From assembly GCF_008000995.1 (NCBI RefSeq), contig NZ_CP042828.1:992001-1056000 (forward strand): 64,000 nt of DNA. The letters are read 5' to 3'. This stretch comes from Ruania zhangjianzhongii. GTDB taxonomy: Bacteria > Actinomycetota > Actinomycetes > Actinomycetales > Beutenbergiaceae. Both the position numbers and the translations under genes were made by a program. Every line of letters begins with the position of its first letter. The first letter of the stretch is position 1. The notes beneath the pieces are model-generated. The model saw only the letters and a program-made list of their open reading frames with translations. It was not told where the DNA came from and did no database searches. Shown here piece by piece: positions 45,680-54,031 of the stretch.

Positions 45680-45781
45680 CGGAATCCACGTCGAGCCTCG
45701 GAGTCCACTTTGAGCCTCGGAGTCCACTTTGAGCCTCGGAACCCGGTGAGAAGTGGATTCCGAGGGGCCAACCGGATTCCG
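45680..45781. repeat. Array of 19-bp units, copy A
   Basis: Rightward units start at 45680, 45699, 45718 and (degenerate) 45737; unit 45718 reads CGGAGTCCACTTTGAGCCT. Two leftward units follow, 45781 to 45763 and 45762 to 45744, the second reading CGGAATCCACTTCTCACCG. Core CGGAATCCACTT plus a 7-base spacer, strictly 19-bp spacing, arms converging. The same layout recurs at 48941-49004. It lies between the WXG100 and DUF4031-HD genes. Confidence 0.85.
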
Positions 45782-45800
45782 GAGTAGCGATTCGCTGCCG

Positions 45801-46091
45801 TCAGCGACTGAACATGCGCAGGTTACTGCTCTCCACATCCGCGTACTGACGGGCGCTGGCATCCAGGGCATGCGAGATGTTGTCCAACGAGGCCTCCACC
45901 TGCCGCTGGGTCGCCCGCCAGTCCGTGATCAGTGCGCCGAACGCCGACGACGCCCCGCCTCGCCAGGAGGACTGCAGCGCGGTGAGATGGCGCATCATGT
46001 TCGTCACCTCGGTGTTGATGATGGTGGCGGAGGCGCGGGCCGATGCACCCGCCCGGGCGACCTCGGCACTGTCGACTTCGAAACGCGGCAT
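45801..46091 (-). CDS. WXG100-family protein (ESX/type VII secretion target)
   Basis: 96 residues, the standard size. Two helices flank the turn W43-R44-G45 in LQSSWRGGASSAF. Such proteins dimerise as helical hairpins and leave through type VII secretion. No EccC, EccD or partner gene is in the window, and the C-terminal YxxxD/E signal is not obvious (QYADVE fits loosely). It is an orphan here. Confidence 0.85.
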   Translation of the reverse strand: MPRFEVDSAEVARAGASARASATIINTEVTNMMRHLTALQSSWRGGASSAFGALITDWRATQRQVEASLDNISHALDASARQYADVESSNLRMFSR

Positions 46092-46242
46092 GATCTCTCC
46101 TCGATCCGGGCTGCACCCGATGCGCAGCCGATGATCTCGACGCTAGGAGAGTGCCCTCATCCGGTGCCTGACCCCGGGGGAGGGCTGTGGATAGCGAGGC
46201 ATCGGGCCAGGGGCTGGGTCCGAGGTGGCCGGTGCTGGGCGC

Positions 46243-47847
46243 TCAGGTGTCCTCGGGGGAGCGGGCCCCCTCGGGGGAGCGATCCGGCCCGCTGGTGCGG
46301 CGCTTGATCGCAGGCATCCGCGGCGGACGGCTCAGCGAAGAGGTCTCGTCGAAGTCGTCCGAGGCCCCTGGTACGCCTTCATTTGCCCCAGTATCGCCGA
46401 CCCCGGGCTCCAGCGGAGAGGGTGCACTGGTGCCGCGCCGGTGGACATGGCCGGCCGTGCGGCCAGCCCGCTGGGCCGCCTCCTGGTCGGCCGCTTCGCG
46501 GGCGAGATGCTCGGCCCAGCGGCGCTGGCTGCGTTCGGCAACGGTTTCCGTGGGTGAGGCGCCGGAGTCGGCCGCGGTCCGATCCTCGGCAGCGCTTGCG
46601 CGCCTGGCCGCCCTGCCGTCCACGGGCGCACTCTCGATCGAGGCGCCGTCGATCCCGCCGGCACCCTCGATCCCGCCGGCGCCGTCGAAATTCTCGGGTC
46701 CCTCGGCGTCCCCAGTGCCCGCATCGCGCTCGGCGCCCGGACTCCCCTCAGCCGCACGGGTCCTCCGCTCGACGGCCCCCGGATCCTCCACCGCGCGCGG
46801 CTCGAACCCGCTGGGACCGGGACCGCCGTCGGGCAGTTCCACCTCATCGGGAACGGCAGGAGTGCTTGCCACGCCCGCACCCGGGACCGGTGGGGAGACG
46901 GGGGCTGCGCCGTCGTCGGCAACCTGCGCATCCCCAGCGGTAGGTGCGGCCACCGTACCCGCAGGAGCTGCGCCGTCGCCGGCTTGCTCAGGCGTGCCCG
47001 GACTTGGCACTGACATGCCCGGACTTGACGCTGACGCGCCCGGACTTGGCACTGACGCCCCCGGATCTGGCGCTGACCTGTCCGTGGGCCCGGCCCCGGA
47101 AGCCTCCGTTCCCTCCGCGGTGAGCCGCGCGGCCTCGGCGGTGAGCCGGTCCAGCTCGGCGGTGAGGTTCTCCCGTGCGGCGTCCTCCCAGTCCTGGGCC
47201 ATCGGGCTCTGGAACAGATACGCACGGCCGAGCAGCTTGGTCACGATCGCCAGCCGAGCGCGCACGTAGTCCTCCCGTGGGATGTGCGCGTACTCGGCCC
47301 GCACCTCCTTGCGGTACCCGGCATAGCGTTGCGGCTCGGCCGCCAGACCACCCAGATCCGCGTCGCAGAGCGCCTGAGCGTCGATATCGCCCTTCGGTGC
47401 AGTGTGCCGGGCGATCCCTAGGATGAGCGCGGCGATCCGGTCCACCACCGCCGGCGGCACCCCGAGCTCAGTCAACTCGGTGCGCGCCAGCTCGGCCGAG
47501 GCCGGCTCGTCCACCCCGCCGCGATGGGCGTACGCGTGCTGTGCGGCGGCGTTGAACACGGCGCCGTGATACCACGCGGCCAACCGCACCACATCCGGGT
47601 TGTGCGTCTCCGGCGCCAGCTCGTCCACCCGTGCCAGCACGGCGATCAGCCGGCGGAGGTTGTGGTGGATCCGCTCCGGCGCGGACCACCGCTCGATCAT
47701 CCGCTCGCCGTAGGCCTCCAGCGTGGGTCGGTCCGCAGTGGCGCCGACATCCTGGAGACTCCGCCGCCACGCTGCCAACATCCACGCAGGTGCGTCGCAG
47801 ACGCCCATGACGCTCTCGTTCCCCGTTCGCTCGATCGGACACGTCAT
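46243..47847 (-). CDS. Degenerate HD-phosphohydrolase paralog with long low-complexity tail
   Basis: 534 residues. Residues about 20-220 align with the HD half of the 44720-45622 protein: ERIHHNLRRLIAVL, AAWYHGAVFN and LCDADLGGLA. The HD motif has become HG (Gly codon at 47563-47565), so metal binding should be impaired. From about residue 235 the protein is Pro/Ser/Ala/Gly/Glu-rich, with repeats such as VPSPGA and GAGGIEG, and probably disordered. It ends in a short basic segment. Start ATG 47847 follows CAGGG; ATG 47808 is also possible. Confidence 0.72.
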   Translation of the reverse strand: MTCPIERTGNESVMGVCDAPAWMLAAWRRSLQDVGATADRPTLEAYGERMIERWSAPERIHHNLRRLIAVLARVDELAPETHNPDVVRLAAWYHGAVFNAAAQHAYAHRGGVDEPASAELARTELTELGVPPAVVDRIAALILGIARHTAPKGDIDAQALCDADLGGLAAEPQRYAGYRKEVRAEYAHIPREDYVRARLAIVTKLLGRAYLFQSPMAQDWEDAARENLTAELDRLTAEAARLTAEGTEASGAGPTDRSAPDPGASVPSPGASASSPGMSVPSPGTPEQAGDGAAPAGTVAAPTAGDAQVADDGAAPVSPPVPGAGVASTPAVPDEVELPDGGPGPSGFEPRAVEDPGAVERRTRAAEGSPGAERDAGTGDAEGPENFDGAGGIEGAGGIDGASIESAPVDGRAARRASAAEDRTAADSGASPTETVAERSQRRWAEHLAREAADQEAAQRAGRTAGHVHRRGTSAPSPLEPGVGDTGANEGVPGASDDFDETSSLSRPPRMPAIKRRTSGPDRSPEGARSPEDT

Positions 47848-47977
47848 CGTAGCCCTGAGGTGTCCCGATCCGCGCTGTGAGAGGTGTTGCCTCGGTCACG
47901 CCTGACCGGGCCCGGTGCACAGCAGACCGAAGGGCCGCCAGGCTCCGGAATGACCCTTCCGCAGTTAGTCTGGAGGT

Positions 47978-48460
47978 ATGGCGGACCAGGTGCAGGCGAC
48001 GGTGATCACGGTCTCGGACCGGTGCGCCCGGGGAGACCGGGAAGACCGGTCCGGACCCGAGGCAGCACGCCGCCTCACCGAGGCTGGATACGCCGTGGGG
48101 CCAGTGGTGGTGATCCCGGACGGCGAGCTGTCCGTGGCCGAAGCGATCACCGCCGCAGTATCCTCCGGCGCCCGGCTGGTGCTGACCAGCGGCGGCACCG
48201 GGGTGGCCCCGCGTGACCTGACCCCGGAGGGCACCCGCCGCGTGCTGGACCGAGTGCTGCCGGGGGTGGCCGAGGAGATCCGCCGGCGAGAGGTCGCCAG
48301 CGTGCCCACCTCCGCGCTCGGGCGTGGTCTGACCGGCACCTGTGGGCGGGCGTTCGTGGTGAACGCCCCCGGGTCGCTCGGTGGGGTGAGCACCGCGGTC
48401 GAGGTCATCCTTCCGCTGATTCCGCACGTGCTCTCCCAGGTCGACGGCGGTGACCACTGA
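47978..48460 (+). CDS. moaB: MoaB/MogA-family molybdopterin adenylyltransferase
   Basis: 160 residues. It has VITVSDRCARGDREDRSGPE, LVLTSGGTGVAPRDLTPEGT (the molybdopterin-binding GGTG loop) and FVVNAPGSLGGVSTAVEVILP. The family adenylylates molybdopterin before metal insertion. First gene of moaB-moaE, the stop overlapping moaE (TGATG). Confidence 0.92.
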   Translation: MADQVQATVITVSDRCARGDREDRSGPEAARRLTEAGYAVGPVVVIPDGELSVAEAITAAVSSGARLVLTSGGTGVAPRDLTPEGTRRVLDRVLPGVAEEIRRREVASVPTSALGRGLTGTCGRAFVVNAPGSLGGVSTAVEVILPLIPHVLSQVDGGDH

Positions 48461-48885
48461 TGGTCGTCGCGCTCACCTCGATCTCGGCTACTGATCTCGA
48501 TCTGGCCGAGCACCTGGACGCAGTCAGCGGGTCAGAACAGGGCGCGCTGACCAGTTTTGTCGGCACAGTGCGCGACCACAGCCCGGACGCCGCCGGCACC
48601 GTCACCCACTTGGAGTATGTCGCCCACCCGGACGCCGAGGCGGTCCTGGGCCGGATCGCTGCCGAGGTCGCTGCCGGGTACCCGGAGGTGACGTTGGCAG
48701 CCAGCCACCGGACCGGCACCGTGGCCGTGGGCGGGCTGGCGATCGTGGTCTGCGCCGGCTCAGCGCACCGGGTTGATGTGTTCGACGCCTGCCGTCAGCT
48801 CGTGGAGCGGATCAAGGCCGAGCTGCCGATGTGGAAGAAGCAGGTGCTGACCGACGGGTCGCACACCTGGGTGGGATCGGCATGA
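48460..48885 (+). CDS. moaE: Molybdopterin synthase large subunit MoaE
   Basis: 141 residues. It has GALTSFVGTVRDHSPD, LEYVAHPDAEAVL, ASHRTGTVAVGGLAIVV and the catalytic-lysine region MWKKQVLTDGSHTWVG. With thiocarboxylated MoaD it turns cPMP into molybdopterin. MoaD is encoded separately at 51655-51891 on the other strand. Confidence 0.95.
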   Translation: MVVALTSISATDLDLAEHLDAVSGSEQGALTSFVGTVRDHSPDAAGTVTHLEYVAHPDAEAVLGRIAAEVAAGYPEVTLAASHRTGTVAVGGLAIVVCAGSAHRVDVFDACRQLVERIKAELPMWKKQVLTDGSHTWVGSA

Positions 48886-48940
48886 GCGCGCACCGCGCCG
48901 ACCGCGCCGCACCCGCACCCAGCCCCGCACCCAGCCCCAT

Positions 48941-49004
48941 CGGAATCCACTTAGACCCTCGGAATCCAGTTGCACCTGAATTCCGAGGCTGGAAGTGGAT
49001 TCCG
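48941..49004. repeat. Array of 19-bp units, copy B
   Basis: Rightward units 48941-48959 (CGGAATCCACTTAGACCCT) and 48960-48978, then a leftward unit 49004 to 48986 (CGGAATCCACTTCCAGCCT) and a diverged one before it. Same core and spacing as 45680-45781. It lies in the moaE-moaA gap, ending 47 bases before the moaA ribosome site. Confidence 0.85.
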
Positions 49005-49063
49005 AGGCATGCGCCCGCTGTCCGGGCGACGCGTGCGCCGGTCGCCGGCAAAGGAAGGACATC

Positions 49064-50080
49064 ATGACCGTCTCCAGCCATCTCGCCCGCCCTCTGGTGG
49101 ACTCCTTCGGGCGCGTGCACCGCGACCTGCGCATCTCCCTGACCGACGTCTGCAACCTGCGCTGCACCTACTGCATGCCCGCCGAAGGGGTGCCCTGGCT
49201 GGCTCGGGAGAACATCCTGGCCACCGAGGAGCTGGTCCGGGTGGCTGAGGTGGCGGCCGCGCTGGGCATCGTCGAGGTCCGGCTCACCGGCGGCGAACCG
49301 CTGCTGCGCCGCGACGCGGTGGACGTGGTGCGCCAGATGGCCGCGATCGAAGGCGAAGACGGCCCGCTCGAGGTCTCGATGACCACCAACGCACTGCGCC
49401 TGGTCAAGCTCGCCGGCCCGCTGGCCGAAGCAGGCCTGGCGCGAGTGAACATCAGCCTGGACACCATCCGCGCCGAGCGGTTCGCCGAGCTCACCCGCCG
49501 GGACCGGCTGCAGGACGTGCTGGACGGTATCGACGCCGCCATCGAGGCCGGGTTCGCACCGATCAAGCTGAACGCCGTCGCGATGCGGGACGTGAACGAC
49601 GACGAGCTCGTGGACCTGGTGCGCTTCGCCGTGGACAAGGGCTGCGAGATCCGGTTCATCGAGCAGATGCCGCTGGATGCCGGGCACATCTGGTCCCGGG
49701 TGAAGATGGTCACCGGTGAGGAGATCCTCGCCCAGCTCGGGGAGGCGTTCGAGCTGACTCCGGTGGGGGAGCGCGGCGCCGCTCCGGCCGAGCAGTTCCG
49801 GATCGACGGCGGGCCCTCCACGGTGGGCGTCATCCGATCGGTCTCGAAGCCGTTCTGCGGAGCGTGCGACCGGGTGCGGATCACCGCCGACGGTCAGCTG
49901 CGCAACTGCCTGTTCGCCCGGGAGGAGTCCGATCTGCTGTCCGTGCTGCGTGCCGACGGCAGCGATGACGATCTGGCCGAGATGATGCACACCTGCATCG
50001 CCGGCAAGCTACCCGGCCACGGCATCAACGATCCCGGGTTCCTGCAGCCGGACCGGCCGATGAGCGCCATCGGCGGATGA
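49064..50080 (+). CDS. moaA: GTP 3',8-cyclase MoaA
   Basis: 338 residues. The radical-SAM cluster is C30-x3-C34-x2-C37 in CNLRCTYCMP, GGEPLLR binds SAM, and the C-terminal cluster ligands are C265, C268 and C282 (FCGACDRV and LRNCLF). The C-terminus ends in the activating Gly-Gly. It converts GTP to the first Moco intermediate. AAGGAAGGA precedes ATG 49064. Confidence 0.97.
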   Translation: MTVSSHLARPLVDSFGRVHRDLRISLTDVCNLRCTYCMPAEGVPWLARENILATEELVRVAEVAAALGIVEVRLTGGEPLLRRDAVDVVRQMAAIEGEDGPLEVSMTTNALRLVKLAGPLAEAGLARVNISLDTIRAERFAELTRRDRLQDVLDGIDAAIEAGFAPIKLNAVAMRDVNDDELVDLVRFAVDKGCEIRFIEQMPLDAGHIWSRVKMVTGEEILAQLGEAFELTPVGERGAAPAEQFRIDGGPSTVGVIRSVSKPFCGACDRVRITADGQLRNCLFAREESDLLSVLRADGSDDDLAEMMHTCIAGKLPGHGINDPGFLQPDRPMSAIGG

Positions 50081-50178
50081 GCGTGCCTGCTCCGATGCCC
50101 GACGGCGGAGCCTCCGGGGACCGGACAGGTCACCCGGATGTGGGGGTCGTTCGGGTGTTGCACGACGGCGGAGCGTAG

Positions 50179-50673
50179 GTGGCTCCGGCTCCGCACCCGC
50201 CGCTGGTGGTTGTCCAGGCGCTCTTCGCGGCACTGGCCGCACGCGGCCAGGTGGTCCTCGGCGGTTCGGCCCTGCTGTATGCGCTCGGGCTGACGGGGAC
50301 GGTGCGGGACTGGGATCTGGTCACCGACGTTCCTGCCGATCAGGTCGCCGAGGTGCTGGCGGCCCGAGGCCTGCCGGCAGTGCTCCGGAGCGGGGACTCA
50401 CCCCAGTTCGCCACCGCAGCCTTGTTCCAGGTGGACGCCGGCGACCACGACATCGACGTCCTGGTGGACTTCGCGATCCGCTCCGGCGGCGAGGCGGTGC
50501 CGATCCCGCCTCGGGCCTGGCGCTCCTGGAACCAGATGATGCTTGCCGCCCCGCAGGACTGGGAGCGCGCCTACCGGCTGATGGGCCGGGTGCAGAAGGC
50601 GGAGCTGCTCCGTGACTGGCTGGTGAACGGCGATGGACCCACGAGTGCCGGCGATGGACAGATTCGAGCCTGA
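50179..50673 (+). CDS. Nucleotidyltransferase-fold protein of unknown role
   Basis: 164 residues from GTG 50179. GGSALLYALGL followed by RDWDLVTDVP and later DIDVLVDFAI fits the minimal nucleotidyltransferase fold (GG motif, paired acidic residues DWD and DID). No partner antitoxin or toxin domain is seen. It lies 98 bases after moaA and just before the inositol-phosphatase gene; a Moco role is not evident. Confidence 0.6.
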   Translation: MAPAPHPPLVVVQALFAALAARGQVVLGGSALLYALGLTGTVRDWDLVTDVPADQVAEVLAARGLPAVLRSGDSPQFATAALFQVDAGDHDIDVLVDFAIRSGGEAVPIPPRAWRSWNQMMLAAPQDWERAYRLMGRVQKAELLRDWLVNGDGPTSAGDGQIRA

Positions 50674-50700
50674 CCGGCGAACTCTGGCAGATTGGAGGCC

Positions 50701-51486
50701 ATGGACACCGACGCGATTCTCGATCTGCTCAAGGAAACCGCCGCAGAGTTCATCACCCCGCGGTTCCGGGCGCTGGCCGAGCACGAGGTGATGGAGAAGG
50801 CACCCGGGGACCTGGTCACCGTGGCCGACCGCGAGTCCGAGATCGCCATCACCGCACGGCTGCGCGAGCACTACCCGGACGCACTCATCCTCGGTGAGGA
50901 GGCGACCCAGACCCAGGCCGGGCTGCTCACCGCGTTCGCCGGCGCCGAGCACGCGTTCACGATCGACCCGGTGGATGGCACCAAGAACTTCGTCAATGGC
51001 TCACCGGACCACGCGGTGATGGTCTCCGAGCTGCGGGACGGACGGGCTCTGCGCGGCTGGATCTGGCAGCCGGAGCACCAGGTCGCGTTCGTGGCCGAAG
51101 CCGGTGCCGGGGTGTCTCGCAACGGGGAGCAGCTCTCCGCCCTGCCGCGCGCGAGCGAGCCGGCAGAGATTCGCGGGGCGAGTTCGACCGATCTGCACGG
51201 CCTGGCCCCGGGACCGTTCGCCGAGGTCACCGACTCCTGGTGGTGCGCCGGCGTGGACTACCCCCAGGTGATCACCGGTGGCGTCGACTACATGCTGTTC
51301 CGCAAGGACTGGCCCTGGGACCACGTGCCCGGTGCGCTGATGGTGGCCGAGCTCGGCGGGCGTACCGGCCGGTTGGACGGCAGCGAGTACGACTCGCGGC
51401 AGCGTCAGGAGTGGCTGTTGACCGCTGCCACCGAGGAACTCTTCGAGCAGGTCCGCGGCCCGGTCGCCGCAGCACTCGGCCTTTGA
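50701..51486 (+). CDS. Inositol monophosphatase family protein
   Basis: 261 residues. The metal site is complete: GEEATQ (Glu), IDPVDGTKNFVNG with Asp89, and KDWPWDHVPGALMVAELGG at the C-terminal Asp. The family dephosphorylates inositol phosphate, histidinol phosphate or PAP. ATG 50701 follows TTGGAGG. Confidence 0.9.
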   Translation: MDTDAILDLLKETAAEFITPRFRALAEHEVMEKAPGDLVTVADRESEIAITARLREHYPDALILGEEATQTQAGLLTAFAGAEHAFTIDPVDGTKNFVNGSPDHAVMVSELRDGRALRGWIWQPEHQVAFVAEAGAGVSRNGEQLSALPRASEPAEIRGASSTDLHGLAPGPFAEVTDSWWCAGVDYPQVITGGVDYMLFRKDWPWDHVPGALMVAELGGRTGRLDGSEYDSRQRQEWLLTAATEELFEQVRGPVAAALGL

Positions 51487-51654
51487 GCGGGGTGGCCTCA
51501 GCGGAGGCCACCCACCGACAGCCCCGTCACCCCACCGGCCGCGCTCCTGACCGGGCCCGGCCCGAGGCGGTCGTGACCGAACTCGGTGAGTAGCTACCCG
51601 AGAGCACGAGCGAGTGCGACCGGTGACGTGTGGATCGATTCAGCGAATCTGGGC

Positions 51655-51891
51655 TCAGCCGCCGGCGAACGGCGGCAGCACGTCCACCACATCGGTGGCG
51701 CCCAGGGTGGTGTCCGGCTCGGCGGCCACCCCGTCCACGAGCAGCGAGCAGGTGGTCAGCACCCGCTCCAGCTGCTCCCCGTGCCGGTCCACCATCAGGG
51801 CACGCAGCTCACCGATGGTCCCGGCGGCCAAGGACTCACCCTGGCGCCCAGCCGCCTCCGCGGCAGCCGCGAAGTACCGAACTTCGGTCAC
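51655..51891 (-). CDS. moaD: Molybdopterin synthase small subunit MoaD
   Basis: 78 residues with ubiquitin-like fold: VRYFAAAAEAAGRQ, LVDGVAAEPDTTLGATDVVDVLPPFAGG. The C-terminal Gly-Gly is the sulfur carrier, to be thiocarboxylated by the MoeZ protein encoded at 56292. It is on the strand opposite to moaE. Confidence 0.92.
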   Translation of the reverse strand: MTEVRYFAAAAEAAGRQGESLAAGTIGELRALMVDRHGEQLERVLTTCSLLVDGVAAEPDTTLGATDVVDVLPPFAGG

Positions 51892-52052
51892 GACTCCTCC
51901 TTCGACGGGGCCCGGCGGGCGGGCCCGGATCTCTGCTCTCGAGTCTGCCAGAGGATGGGCGCTCGCGGGCGCGTGGTGCGCGTCGGGCCGGTCCTCGTCG
52001 CAAGTTCACGAACTCGATGGAACCGATCGGCGCGACGGTCCCTCTTGTGGGT

Positions 52053-53513
52053 ATGAGCACCCTCACCCGAGCCGCGGGCCGGCCCACGATCGGCAACCGT
52101 CCGCGCGTCAGCACCCCAACCTCCGACCGACGGGAGCGTCGCCTCGGCCTCGGCATGGCCGCGGTCCTGCTGGTCGATGCGGCCCTGCACCTGTACTGGG
52201 CGACCGGGGCTGTCTGGCCGGCACCGGACGAGTTCTCCCTCTCGGTCGCGGTGCTCGGCTTCGGTGTCGACTTCCGGCCCGGTCTGCTGATTCCGCTGGC
52301 CGTGCTGGTCAGCGTGGGCGCCGGCCTGGTGGCCGCCCGGGCTCTGCTCGGGCGCGGCCACCGGCTCGGGCTGTTGTGGCAGCTCGGCACCGCAGCGGTC
52401 ACTGCCGGAGTGCTGACCCGAGGGCTGCTGGGTGTGCTCTGGGCTATCCCCGCCACCGGTCACCTGCCCGACGGCTTCTACTGGATCAACCTGCTCGCCT
52501 ACACGCCGCTGTGCCTGGCGATGGCCATCGCCGGCTTCCGGCTGCTCCGCCCGGCCCGCGCTACCGGCTGGCGTCGCACAGTCGCCGTGCGGACGTGGGC
52601 CCTCGCGCTGCCCGTCGTACTGGTTGCCCTGCTGGTGTACGGCGCCTATGGGCTCACCCCGCGGGTCGTGGAGGACTACGCGCCGGTCCACGGTCTCGGC
52701 GGGCTCCAGTCGCAGTATGTCGACACCGAGCTGGCCCGCTTCCACTACGTCCAGCACGGCCAAGGGTCACCGGTCGTGCTGCTCTCCCCGGGCGCCGCCT
52801 GGATCTCCTCCTGGCTTCCGCAGATCCGCGCGCTGGCCGCCGACCACACGGTCTACGCGGTGGACCTGCCCGGGCAGGGGTTCACCGACCTGCACGATGA
52901 GGAGTTCCGCTTCGACCTGCCTGGAATGACCTCTGCTGTGCAGACCTTTCTGGACGCCGTCGGCCTCGAGCGGACGGCACTGGCCGGCAGCTCGTGGAGC
53001 GGGGGCTGGGCGCTGTCCTTCGCCCAGCAACACCCCGAGCGGGTCTCCCGTCTGATGCTGCTGGCACCCTCCGGGCTGGATCGGCCCGACCCGACCAGCT
53101 GGGAGATGCTGAAGCTGCCAGTCATCGGGCGCGCTCTGACGAGGCTCGGTGCGAGCAGCCGAGCGACCGCCGATTCCAGTCTGGAGAGCTTGTTCGTCCA
53201 CGACGACCGGATCACGGACGAGCTGGCGGAGGGATTCTTCGCGGCGCAGACCCGCCCGGATAACGTGCGCTCGATGTATGAGCTGCAAGCCCGGCTCGAC
53301 TGGAGCACGGTCGAGGCCGGACTTGCCACAACCGAGCAGCCGACCCTGGTCCTCTGGGGCGGCCAAGACTCCGTGCTGCCAGTCGATCGGGCGGCGGTGT
53401 TCGGGCAGTTGCTGCCGAACGCCACCGTGCGGGTGTTCGACGACTGCGGGCACGGCCTGCCGTTGGATTGCCCTGGTCGGATCTCCACCCAGATGGTGGA
53501 ATTCTTGCCGTGA
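52053..53513 (+). CDS. DUF3995 membrane domain fused to alpha/beta hydrolase
   Basis: 486 residues. Residues about 30-195 contain five hydrophobic helices; the first half matches DUF3995 (LVDAALHLYWATGAVWPAPDEFSLSVAVLGFGVDFRP). From about 220 an alpha/beta hydrolase follows: VVLLSPGAAWISSWLPQI, nucleophile elbow AGSSWSGGWAL, acid near VLWGGQDSVLP and His in DDCGHGLPLDCP, so the triad looks complete. It would work at the membrane on a lipid-like ester or acyl substrate. The stop overlaps the sigma-factor start (GTGA). Confidence 0.8.
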   Translation: MSTLTRAAGRPTIGNRPRVSTPTSDRRERRLGLGMAAVLLVDAALHLYWATGAVWPAPDEFSLSVAVLGFGVDFRPGLLIPLAVLVSVGAGLVAARALLGRGHRLGLLWQLGTAAVTAGVLTRGLLGVLWAIPATGHLPDGFYWINLLAYTPLCLAMAIAGFRLLRPARATGWRRTVAVRTWALALPVVLVALLVYGAYGLTPRVVEDYAPVHGLGGLQSQYVDTELARFHYVQHGQGSPVVLLSPGAAWISSWLPQIRALAADHTVYAVDLPGQGFTDLHDEEFRFDLPGMTSAVQTFLDAVGLERTALAGSSWSGGWALSFAQQHPERVSRLMLLAPSGLDRPDPTSWEMLKLPVIGRALTRLGASSRATADSSLESLFVHDDRITDELAEGFFAAQTRPDNVRSMYELQARLDWSTVEAGLATTEQPTLVLWGGQDSVLPVDRAAVFGQLLPNATVRVFDDCGHGLPLDCPGRISTQMVEFLP

Positions 53514-54031
53514 CCCTCGACCTTCCGATCCAGCGCGGCGCGGATCTGGTCCGTGCCGTGCAGGGCGGTGACACGCTTGCTCTGGTCGAGCTGCTCGACC
53601 TGCTCGAGCCGTATGTCGGGCGGATCTGCGGCGCGATCGCGCTCGACGCGGGTGCGGATGCTGCGCAGGAGGCGTTGATGATCGTGCTGCGCCGACTGCC
53701 CACGCTGCGGGAGCCGGTGACGTTGTACGCCTGGGTCCGGACCATCGCCGTCCGGGAGGCGCTGCGGCACGCGGGGGGAACGGGCCGGGCGCTGGCCGTC
53801 GACCCGACCGGCCTCGACGCGGTGCCCAAGCCAGGAGATCCCGAGCTCGCCACCGATGTGCGGGACGTCCTTCACCGGCTCCGACCGGAGCACCGCGCCG
53901 TCCTCGTGCTCCGGGATCTGCACGGCATGGACGAAGCAACTGCAGCGGGCTACCTCGAGGTGCCGCCCGGGACCGTGAAATCGCGGCTGCACCGAGCGAG
54001 GGCAGCCTTCAGGAAAGCGTGGACCTCATGA
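53510..54031 (+). CDS. Sigma-70 family (ECF-like) RNA polymerase sigma factor
   Basis: 173 residues. Region 2 begins LVRAVQGGDTLALVELLDLLEPYV and includes DAAQEALMIVLRRLPTLREPVTLYAWVRTIAVREALR; region 4 is VLHRLRPEHRAVLVLRDLHGMDEATAAGYLEVPPGTVKSRLHRAR. No anti-sigma gene is seen; its neighbours are the membrane hydrolase and an SRPBCC protein, both overlapping by 4 bases. Confidence 0.88.
   Translation: MTLDLPIQRGADLVRAVQGGDTLALVELLDLLEPYVGRICGAIALDAGADAAQEALMIVLRRLPTLREPVTLYAWVRTIAVREALRHAGGTGRALAVDPTGLDAVPKPGDPELATDVRDVLHRLRPEHRAVLVLRDLHGMDEATAAGYLEVPPGTVKSRLHRARAAFRKAWTS

Noticed and set aside
45680-49004. 19-bp arrays as CRISPR
   Set aside because: Spacers are only 7 bases, units occur in both orientations and no cas gene is present.
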